Shown here: piece after piece, positions 35,020-44,713 of the stretch
How the letters are laid out: each line of letters opens with the position of its first letter
How positions within the stretch are numbered: position 1 is the first letter of the stretch
Source: Ilex aquifolium
Lineage: Eukaryota > Streptophyta > Magnoliopsida > Aquifoliales > Aquifoliaceae
Assembly: GCA_951799425.1 (NCBI GenBank)
Contig: OX637391.1
Span: 9,062,551-9,126,550 of the forward strand
Length of the DNA: 64,000 bases
Reading direction: 5' to 3'
The notes under the pieces: model-generated
Told to the model about the DNA's origin: nothing
Database searches by the model: none
The model's input: the letters and a program-made list of their open reading frames with translations, nothing else
Position numbers and translations under genes: made by a program

Positions 35020-35720
35020 AGAGTATTATAGTTTCAACCACTTGACATTGAACTTCCCCATTGTTTTTTCTGATCCGATGTGCTTAATTTTGCAGTATCC
35101 ACTGTCCTCAACCCTGTAGAACTTAAAGGCCTCTCCCACTTAGCAACGAACTTAGGAATGGACAGACCTCTCATAACACTTGGGACCGTTTTTAGCACCA
35201 AGTCACTTTATTGAAAGGTCCGTAGCCTTACTGTCGAGTTATTGGCCTTATACATTTGGCGATGATACTTCTCCAAGTGTTCCCTTGCCCTATCTCGGTG
35301 TTCATCAAGCACTTTAGCACTATGTGTCTCACCTCAAATCTAGCCACTTGCCTTGTGGAGGGTACCGCTATTTCCGCAGGGAGTACTGTTTCCTCGCCTT
35401 AAACCAGTGAATAAGGAGTAGCGTCAGTGGATTTTCTCTTCGAGGTCCTATGGGTCCATTGTGCCACTGGCACCTATTCAGCCAGTTTTTCCCATTCTCG
35501 ATTGTTCTACTCAAAATTCATATCAGAGTCTTATTAGTGGCTTCAGCTTGACCATTCCCTTGCGGGTAGTACGGCGTGAAGGTGTGTGGATCACTTCATA
35601 TTGTTGAAGTGTCATAGCAACATCTTTGTTGGCAAAGGCAGTGTCGTTGTCCGACAGCAAGTGTTTGGGGAACCCAAACCTGTAAATTATGTTTTCCTTT
35701 GGGGATCAATACTGACTAAT
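35020..35720 (-). pseudogene. Ty3/gypsy integrase relic
   Basis: The minus-strand translation in shifting frames gives FGFPKHLLSDNDTAFANKDV (second catalytic Asp region), a degraded PQGNGQAEATNKTL block, WEKLAEYVPVAQWTHRTS, STDATPYSLV and ETVLPAEIAVPS. Further on come pieces such as LKTVPSVMRG and VKWLKLYY at the C-terminal end. Several frameshifts and stops occur, so it is dead. It is distinct from both the Athila copy and the Tat copy in this window. Confidence 0.75.
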
Positions 35721-37388
35721 CGTGATTAAGAGTGGATAGTTTGTTTAATATTTGTATGAAATACCAAACGTTTGGTTTTGATTTTAGAATATTTATATAT
35801 TTCCATGGCTTTGGCTACTATAACTTTCATGACCACGATCAAGAGCAGAGCCAGAATATCATTTTTGGGGTGGGTCAATCGATAAAATTGAGAAGATATT
35901 TATGTTTATTTACATCATATTTGATGCTTAAAATTTATCAAATATAAATGGCCAAAAACTTCAATAGATAGTGTATATAAAAAAGATAATAAAAAAGAAA
36001 CAAACCACAACCCTCTGCAAAAAAAAAAAAGAAAAAAGAAGACACTAACGTATATACCACATATCTTTTTCTTATCCATTTTTTAAACATGACAATTTTA
36101 TTTTATTTTTTTAGGTTTGAAAATTCAATACTAAACTATACATCATTACTATAACAACCAATTGAATCAAAAAATGTCAATAATTACCTACGATAATAAT
36201 ATTGTAGTCAACTATGCTAACATAAACAAAGGCAAGCTGTATTAATGAAGGGTAACATAGTTGTCAGAAGGCCGTACAATTATCCGAAGTCGTGCAATTA
36301 CCTCCTTCTCTCTCTCCCTCTCTCATTTTGGCTTGATGAGAAAATACAATGAGTCAGAGTTATATTTGGCTTTTTTTTATCCAAATAATTTTGTAATTTG
36401 AAGTGGTGACTCCACTTTTTGAATACTCAAAAAACCAATTCTATTTGGTATCGGATTATCCTAGTTTTTATAAATCCGATATTTTTTGTTAAAATTTTCA
36501 AAATGATCCAAATATATCCAAAACTTATCTGAATGTGTTAATAACGTGTTTGAATCATGTTAAAAATTTCATAGTCATTTAAGCATTTATTCTAATTGAT
36601 ATGAAAAAAAATATAGAGTGGGTATGATCAAATACTTTTTAAAAGGGTGTTCTAAAATATATGTAGATAAATTTAGCAAGAAGAGTTACAGTGTTAGCAT
36701 GTGCCCCCCCCCCCCCCCCCCTAATGCAGGGAAGCGGGTAGAAAGAATGGTATAAGTAACGAAAAGAGATAATGAAAATATACCGTTTATTTGCGCATAA
36801 ATACTGGTTTAGATTCCTTCTCTAGGCTAGTTAATTCACAAAGAGTATCAGTTCTAAAGATTTCAAAAACTCTGTTGATTCTTAAGAATACCAAAAGAAT
36901 TGGGAAAAAAAATAAATTAGGAAATCAAATAAAATAAAATCCTAATTAAATCAAAAAATAAAAATAAATTTTTTTCCTAATTAAATTAGGAAATACAATA
37001 AAATCTCCTTCAATTTCCTAATTGAATGACATTGACAACGTTCAAATAACATATCAAAATTTGGTCACCCATAATGCATCATTCTCCCCAATTTGGAAAG
37101 AAGTCGCCATCGAATTCAGCTTCGATATTTGAGTTCACTTGAATTTAGGTTTTCGACCAAAAAATTGAATATGAATTTTATACTTTAGTTTATGTTTGAG
37201 TTTCGGCTTTCGACCATCCCAATTTTTTGACCATTTTGATATTACATCAATTCCAACTTGCTATATTAAAGATCATAGAATCTACCCAATGGTTTAGGGC
37301 CTGTTCAACTATATTTTTTCCTGAAAATTGCAAAGAAAATGGATCCCTATAAGATGATTTTTTTTATGTTGAATACCACTTTGATTTA
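35721..37388. other. Anonymous AT-rich DNA with a C-homopolymer
   Basis: No gene recognised. A run of 20 or so C lies at about 36702-36721. A CT-rich microsatellite is at about 36305-36325. Near 37296 the phrase GGGCCTGTTCAACTATA resembles a PIF/Harbinger-type end, but no partner was found. Confidence 0.4.
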
Positions 37389-37694
37389 TTGTTGGCCTCC
37401 ATGTACCCATCGACATCCATGGCTTTGCCCAGAACAGGAACTCCACACAATACAAGAAATCACTATACCCACGAAATTGTCACCTTCTCTTCTAGTAAAA
37501 TCTTTTGTTTCAAAATAATGGGCTGGCATGGAATAAAGGCAAAGATCTCTTTTCACCTCCAAAATGGGAAACTCACACATGGTTCTTCCAAAAATCAGGA
37601 TCTGCCTTACTTAAGTCCCGACTTTGCTACACTTTCTTCTAGAAGGAAGTTCCTTGCCGAAAGCCCAAGTCTTAGTACTACCTCTTATATATGA
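37389..37694 (+). pseudogene. Possible fragment of an unidentified, perhaps plastid-targeted, gene
   Basis: A 101-codon open frame (MLASMYPSTSMALPRTGTPH at the start, SSRRKFLAESPSLSTTSYI near the end) has richer GC and a more protein-like composition than its surroundings. The Ser/Thr/Arg-rich, acid-poor start is like a plastid transit peptide. I cannot match it to a family. It may be a captured exon. No splice structure or downstream continuation was found. Confidence 0.25.
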
Positions 37695-37945
37695 TACTGC
37701 CAAAGAAAAGCAGTCTAACAGTAAAATCACCATTCACCAAGAAAGTCACACCACTATCGTTACTTTATGCTTACTATACCTAGCTCCACACTAATGAAGT
37801 CACTTGGTTCTTACCAGAGTAGAGACAACCAGCAACTTATTATATTGGAAATAATTTGAGTTATAATATTGATAAAGAGTTATTTGGACTTATATTTCAC
37901 AAGAAAATTTTAATATCATATAAACAAACAAATATATCAAGGAAA

Positions 37946-40099
37946 TCTATACTACTATAAAATGTCAACAAAAAGTGAAAAATTTTATTTTGACCATTTT
38001 GCCCTTGAACAATCTTATAAAGTCCATCATATCATTTCATCTCTTTTCATTTTCTCTATTTAATTACATAATACTCTCAAATCCGTTCATCTTCTTAAAT
38101 TAATTATGTGCATAAAGTTAACATTTAATTGTATTCATTTTTAGTTTTATTTTCCTATTTTTCCTTAACCAATCTTAATATTTGTACTATTAATATATTT
38201 CATACTACTAATAAAAATATAGTAATCAAAATAGCCTTTTGTTTCCTAATTTTTCCCCTAAAAATTTTATAAAGTTTATTTTGTAAGTTTTTTAAACTTG
38301 TAATAATTATTTATACTACGATAAAATGTCAACTATAACGAAAAACTTTTGAATTCTTATTATATCATATCTCATTCCATTATGTAACTTTTAGACTCTT
38401 CTTATTCTAAGAATACACATTCAATTGCTCTTAACTCATAGTCCCTTACATTCTATCTAAATTTAATACATAATTTTTATATCATACAAATTCTTGATAA
38501 TCAATATGTCAATCGGCCATTAAAATTTCAATCATTTCATCTTCTTTGTTTTTGGATGTATTCACAACACAACACAGTCTATTCATTGGTATTATTTCAT
38601 ATGCAATGAATGTCAGTAATTAATTGAGGTTTGGATCATTCCATGTTCACTTATGCTCCACCAATGCTAGCATGGTTTATCTTGCAGTTCATTCATCTGG
38701 TGGTGGGTGTATGCTCTCATTTATGTGGTGTGAGAATTGCTCGCAAGGCTATCATTGGCCTCTTTGAAAATTTTCTTATTGTTATGTCAGATGCACTCAT
38801 GTTCGAAGACTGAGGTAAATCATAAATGTGGTTCTTCTTAATTTGTGAACCAGTGTGTTCATTTGCTAAGAGGAGTTAGAAATTGGTGTCTTCAAATTGA
38901 TTTTCTGTAATTGATATCCTTCCTATCATGTGCATTACATAAAGTCGGTGTATTCAATTTCCTTTGTTTTAGGTTAACCTCTAATGTAGTATTGAAACTC
39001 ATTTTGCACCTTAGCCTTACATCCCATGAGCAAAAAGCTTTACATAGGTCTTCATGATAATATTTGATGGTTGCAAAGAAATCCTCAAATGGCTCATGTG
39101 GAGGGTGGTTCAACTAGCTATATCTGTAATTTGCTATAAGGGATAAGGTACCGAATCTTAATTTTGATAATATTTAGTTTACCATTTGAATAGGGTGACA
39201 AAATCTTAAATTGTTTGTAATAGATATTCTATGGGTCATTTATTCTATGGGATTTTCATAAAGTGTATATAAGGGTTCTCTTCAAGTTTAGTACAATATT
39301 TTTCTTTGGTTAATTAAAAAAGAAAATTGCAAAAATAAAGCTCTTGGTGAGGGTCACTCCTATTGTTTTCTATCATCAGAAATGTTGTTTAATGACTTCT
39401 AAGGTGGCTTATTCCAACTTATCTTGAAATAAGTGTCTGCTTAACAGTTATTCTGAAAAGATGATGAACAGTTATTAGTTGTTGATGTTACTCAGTTGCA
39501 TTTTGAATGAGCTGTACTATACAACTTATAAATAAATATTGGATTTGTATGAGGTTAGTTAATTTTCTTCTATAATTTCATGTGCATTTGGCTTAAGAAC
39601 CCATGCATTTGTCATTGCAATCATCAAGGCGAGTCTTGATATATAATTTTTTGTGCCCTTGGTATATCAAAATAAATAATTAAGTGTTCCAAATATTATG
39701 AGGAGGCTTCCCACTAAGCTACAAATTTCATGCATAACACTAGGAAAGAAGCTTGGTGTTTCATTCTCAGTTATCACTTTATAAGGTAATTGTTGGTTGA
39801 TCAAAAAAAAAAAAAAAAAAGGTAATTGTTGTGAAGTATCTCACGTAAGGTCATTATTTTAAACAATATTACGAGTCAAAGAATTCATAAATGAATATTA
39901 AAAGCTAAATTGGTATTCAACAAAGAAATTAGAACCACATAATTCAACCGCTAAAACTCCAAAAAAAAAACTTAAAATAATAGTCCCTACAAAAATGTTC
40001 TTAACTATATTAGTACAGAAAATCATATCCCAACAAAAAAAAAAAATTAACATTATAGTTCAAAATTATTTACGTTCAATGCACGTGTGCATCAACTAG
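37946..40099 (+). mobile_element. Helitron copy B, complete ends, 2,154 bp
   Basis: It begins TCTATACTACTATAAAATG after an A and ends ATGCACGTGTGCAT (a 6-bp-stem hairpin), then CAACTAG before a T. The LTR copy at 56815 has the same flanking sequence without the insert, an empty site between A and T that confirms both ends. It is non-autonomous, with no Rep/helicase gene. Its body is collinear with copy A at 29614-33700 but lacks the solo LTR. Confidence 0.93.
38892..39113 (-). pseudogene. Conserved antisense open stretch in Helitron B
   Basis: A 73-codon frame (starting MNHPPHEPFEDFFATIKYYH, then EDLCKAFCSWDVRLRCKMSF) is open here, and the same stretch in Helitron A differs by a few residues and one stop. 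The many Cys, His and Trp residues suggest derivation from a real protein. Family unknown. Confidence 0.35.
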
Positions 40100-41816
40100 T
40101 ATAATAGAAATTTATATCAAGATAAGTATAGAATATCCTGAATCGAGACTTTTGGCTAAATTTAGAATAGCCTGAATCGAGGCACGCCAAAAGCACTATC
40201 CTAAGAAGAGATACGCCCCCTCCACATAGAGTTATATGACGTTCTTTTCCCAAAATAAAACAATTCCAAAGAAACTACGATGCAAACGTGAACCTCTCTA
40301 TTGTGAACAATAACCACCCAAGTTACCCATAAAACGCATGAATATACTAAAGTATGCTCAAAAAAATATCCAGCCAGAGTTCTCTCTACAAAGGAAGGAT
40401 AGAACACACACATATATATAATGATAGGTGGTCAAACTGCTTTTAAAGCTATATGATATATCCTACTAGACACCAACGGTTAGTGATTTTCATACCTCTA
40501 GGTGCATATAATGGTAGTAAATGACTTAAATATGTATTAATAGGTAATGAAGTAGTATAATATATGTAGTTATTAGATTTAACTCTCTCTAAAGAATTCT
40601 AACAATTAAAATTAAAATATTTAAAGTCATGAAGTAGAAAATAATTGTGGGGCTAAAATAATTAATATGACAGTAAATTTAATTTTAGATCATATATACT
40701 AACAATCCCCACATGATTTAAAATTTAATTTAAAATAAATTGGGCAACAATACCATGCAGTAGGTGATAGGTGTCTTTCGGACTTGAACCTTCACTTAGT
40801 CTAACAAGCTTCTATCTGAAAGAATCATAGTGAACAAGTCTTGAACTAGATTCTTTGGTTCAGATTTTTATTTGTCAAACACTTGATACATGTATTATAT
40901 TAAGTTCTAATCAGTTTTGTGCTCTTATGATCATGGGCGTGTATCTTGATTTTCATGTATGTTGTAATAGGGATTAGCCTATATCCCGTAGTAGCGGCCT
41001 CACTTCAAATATACATATAGGTAAGTCCTCCAAGAGTATTCTATGATCAATACCCTATAGAATTCTACTTTGGCCTCATTTAGAGATTTACTCCTCTTTT
41101 TATTATCATCATAGTTTAAAGCACTGTCACCTTAAAAATGGGATCAGAGAATTTCCCTATCATAATTTCAGTGTTCACCCTAGTCATACTACTGCTTCGT
41201 TTTTACCTACTGAGCCTCCTTGATGGGATCTCCAATCACAAAGGTTAGGTATCCACTGTGATGACTAACTTATGCCCTTCAGTCTCATTTCCCTCGATGA
41301 ATCTTGAACTAGCTTTTGCTAGCCCTTTAACAAAATGGTCTACCCTTGTTGTTCGCAGTCTCATAAGACCTCTTGGGTCAGCTGTGTAGCAATATATTAT
41401 TCAATTTCATAAGCATCACGGAACTATATAGTTTATGTACGCATCATATCAAATGGTCCTTTTTTATTTGAATTGAGGCAACAGATAGTCGGGGGATATA
41501 TGGTCCAGTATTTCTTTTAACCGAGGCAACACATTGGTCCAAATGTATTGTTGAGGCAACATTGAGGACCGAGATATTAGGACCAGTAGTCCATCTCACT
41601 TTAACCAGCAGTATATCATTATTATGATCCAACCTCAATTAATCCTAACAATTCTCCATTTTAATCAAGGCAACAAGGACCATTAGGTCAAAATTGAATA
41701 ATTGAGACAATCGCTTTCCCACAAAACGTTCTCAAGCAAATATGAGCCAATTTTTCCAATGAGGCAACATATTCATATTCGGGTCATTCTATCGAATTTT
41801 AGAAACCTCTACTAAG

Positions 41817-42065
41817 TAGCCAGTAGCCTTGCTACTAGGAGACATAAAATTTTAGTGACGAATAGTCTCCTAGGAACTACTTTTAAATTGTGGCTAGTAG
41901 CCTTTCACTTACTAGGAAACATTTTCAAATATGGCCAGTGGTTCTCAAACTACTAGGAACCATTTATAACAGTGGTCAGTAGTCTTTCATCTTCAAATAT
42001 GGTCAATAGTTCTCAAACTATTAGAAACCATTTTATAACTAGTCTTTCACCTATTAGGAACCACT
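41817..42065. repeat. Degenerate tandem repeat, unit about 41 bp
   Basis: Repeated blocks read GGCTAGTAGCCTTTCACTTA, GGCCAGTGGTTCTCAAACTA, GGTCAGTAGTCTTTCATC and GGTCAATAGTTCTCAAACTA, each followed by a CTAGGAAACATTTT-like stretch. The unit is about 41 bp and alternates between a 'CTTTCA' and a 'TTCTCA' version, so an 82-bp higher-order unit is possible. Confidence 0.65.
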
Positions 42066-42596
42066 GTCCTGAATTGTATCGAGTCATATATCGAAACAAA
42101 TTGATAGTGTATTACCCCCACATTTCCAAAGTTTCCAAACTCACATTTCAAGAAAAATGCTCATCTTGATTAGTAAAATACATTATTACTGAAAACAACA
42201 AGAAAATCAATTTAATTTCTAACATAAAGTTTGCACATATCAACCAATCCCACATTTATCAAACTTCTCAAAATGACATGGAACTTCACCATAATTTATT
42301 AACCTCCACATTATTTAAAATATATATTGCATAGAAAAAAAGCTTTATCTATTTATTTATTATTTTTTTAATACTCTTTTGATAGACCTTACTATCAAAA
42401 CTCAACGCAATTAAAATGCTTGAATCCACATTCCAGATTTTCTCAAATATTTTTAGCAATATGCTCATTTAAGCCCCCACATAAATGATCTATCGCCAGA
42501 TTTACTGATAATTGAAATTCAACACAAATTATATTGTCGTATCATTGATAAATAGAACTATATCATACCCCCACATTACCCTATTGATTCAAAATA

Positions 42597-42768
42597 GGGT
42601 ATTGCTATACTTACTAAATTTTTTTTATTAAATATTCATCTCAAATGATGTGGCACAATTTTTTATCATCAAATAAGTGGGTCCCATTAATATTTAATAA
42701 CGGAGATTGTGTCACATCATTTAGTATGAAAGATTTGGTAAATTTTGTTAGTAAGCATAGCATTTTTC
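42597..42768. mobile_element. MULE-type MITE (TSD TTCAAAATA)
   Basis: TTCAAAATA is repeated exactly at 42588-42596 and 42769-42777. The ends are GGGTATTGCTATACTTACT and AGTAAGCATAGCATTTTTC. It is 172 bp and contains a shared inner block with AAATGATGTGGCACA and TGTGTCACATCATTT as inverted partners. Confidence 0.9.
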
Positions 42769-43364
42769 TTCAAAATAAGACAAATCAGGTCAAAGCAAAC
42801 TTTTCTAAATTACAGTCAATTTTTTTTTTCTTATTTGACATTATTTAATTACTCACTTCAACAATGCAATAAATAATAAAGCACTCAGAGGCATTTTTAC
42901 AATAACCAGAAATATTTGGTATTTTTTTTTCATTTAAAATACCGACACAAGACAATTTTTTTCCCACTTTATATATTTTTTCTTCACCAAATCGACGTCT
43001 CATACACTCATTCAACCTGCACTACTTTCTTTTGTCTTTCTTTTATACTTTCTTTATTCTTTCTTTTTCTTTTACAAGCTTTAATCATTCACGTGAATGA
43101 TTGCCGACCAACATGTAATATTAATTACAGTTTGCTCCTCTTTGTTTCTTTGATTAGAAATCTGCCACAAATGTTTAGTATCAATTATGTTTCCTCCACA
43201 TAACTCTTGATCTTAATTTTTTTCATGCTTAAATTAGATACTTGTAAAAATTCGGGTTCTCGCCATCTATCATCCTTAAAAGAATTTCGTCTCCAAAATT
43301 TCTTAAACTAATAACTTCAACTATACACTATATTTTTTTTCCTACATCTTCTATGATTTAAACA

Positions 43365-44063
43365 TGATGGTGTAAACCTGCGCGAATGAGCTATGGGATT
43401 GGATTATGTGGTATGAACGATCTGTGTGGGGTTTGATGTGGCATCTGAGCTACAAGGCTCGTGTATCGATGGACGAATGCTCTAATTAACCGATGTGTAG
43501 TGCGTGTGAGACAGTAGAAGTATAGTGGTTCACCGGCTAACGAGCTCGGCTAGTCCACTCTCTAATGGAGGCTCTTGCTCCTTTCTCTTTATTGATGAAT
43601 TGAACGTGTTACAGTAGAATACTCGGGGTATCTCTCTCTTAATGGAGGTTGTCCCTCCCTTTTTATAGCCTCATGCTTACCTCTAATTCGGAATTATATC
43701 CTACATTGAAGGGATTGCTCCCTATCTTCATCTATAATCTCGGAGTTACCTAGACTTCCTATAGCTGGCTCCAAATGGCGTGGTTTTTGCCTTTTATCAT
43801 GGGATCCTCTCCTTGATTGTAGGAGAGGATCCTTGCTGGTAATGTGCTACACGCCTTGGATTAGCTGAATTCCCATTATGAGGATACCTACTGTCCTCTT
43901 GCTGTCCTCTTAGCATTCATCCTCTTGTGTCTTCAGCTGGGAATACAAGTGCTGACTGGTCGAGCTCAGACCATGGCTGGATGAGCTCGGTTTATCTTCC
44001 CTGACCTCGAGAGCCGAGCTCTTTTCCTGAGCTCGTGTCTGGGGTTTATTTTAAGTATCATCA
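43365..44063 (-). repeat. 3' LTR of the Tat-lineage element
   Basis: It starts TGATGGTGTAAACC and ends AAGTATCATCA. It is 699 bp, identical in length to the 5' LTR, with three transition differences. On the minus strand GGCTATAAAAAGGGAGG (about 43650-43667) is the LTR TATA region. Confidence 0.95.
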
Positions 44064-44085
44064 GTTGCCCCCCAGCCCTTGCCTT
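44064..44085 (-). promoter_or_regulatory. Polypurine tract of the Tat-lineage element
   Basis: On the minus strand the bases next to the 3' LTR read AAGGGCTGGGGGGCAAC, purine-rich and in the right place to prime plus-strand DNA synthesis. Confidence 0.7.
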
Positions 44086-44133
44086 AGGATCTCAGGCAGG
44101 GGCTGACCTGTATTCCAGTCAGAGTTAAATATG

Positions 44134-44150
44134 CACGTGGCTGGCACGTG
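44134..44150 (+). promoter_or_regulatory. Paired G-boxes upstream of the first antisense gene
   Basis: CACGTG occurs at 44134-44139 and 44145-44150, spaced 11 bp start to start, within GCACGTGGC and GGCACGTGAC. G-boxes bind plant bZIP and bHLH factors. A TATA-like CTTTAAATG follows at about 44230. These lie between the 3' LTR and the ATG at 44714, where a plus-strand promoter would have to be. Function is inferred only. Confidence 0.45.
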
Positions 44151-44713
44151 ACTTGAAGATTTTTTACGGTTTGCAGAGATCATGATTCTCCTCGATTCCC
44201 GCGCATGTCTCAGCCCACGTTCCCCAAGCTTTAAATGCCCAAAACGGCTACTTGAACCGTTTCTACACACTATTCATCTTCTTCTCTACCCTTCGTCTCT
44301 GTCCTCCTTGCGATTTCAGACGATCATACTCAAACTTCCCTGATTTCTTGTTCGAAAACGAATTCCCAGCCTTCGTGCTGAAGACTCGCATCGCCTCCTT
44401 CCGCTGATTTTGCTCCAAGCTTCCGTTCGCCGCTATTTCTGGGTTAGGTACGTCCTTTGCCCTTTTCACTTCCTCCTCTGCTCTGGATCCCTCGAATTCG
44501 AGGTGGTTGTTACATTTTTGGGCCTTTCGGTTTTTTTACTTTTGGAATCGTGACCATTGCCTAGCCCCACTTCCTTACTTCGTAGATTGGCGCTCTATAG
44601 TTCACATTCTTGTCGTTGGGAGTTACTGTACTGACCCAAGGGTCATTGGAGAGTGCTTGATCAGTCCCCCTTCCCTCTACCGCTCTTTTAGTCTTCATTT
44701 TTCTCTTCCTATT

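Larger units (their letters stand above)
37843..40704 (-). repeat. Copia-like LTR copy 1, split by a Helitron
   Basis: The sequences 37843-37945 and 40100-40704 together (about 710 bp) match the repeat at 56815-58617 along its length. The ends are TATTGGAAATAA (TGTTGGAAATAA in copy 2) and TATACTAACA, consistent with TG...CA termini. On the minus strand the CATGTGGGGAT just outside 40704 would serve as a polypurine tract, so this reads as the 3' LTR of a minus-strand copia element. No confident target duplication was found. Confidence 0.6.
40705..43359 (-). other. Probable degraded copia internal region
   Basis: It directly adjoins the copia-like LTR and shares the GTGTCTTTCGGACTTGAACC block with 21440-21635. 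No gag or pol frame is left. The part 41440-41780 repeats GAGGCAACA several times, 41817-42065 carries about 41-bp repeats, and 42597-42768 is a MITE. The rest is anonymous AT-rich sequence. Confidence 0.4.

Noticed and set aside
37296..37390. PIF/Harbinger-like left end GGGCCTGTTCAACTATA
   Set aside because: No inverted partner or 3-bp duplication could be located downstream.
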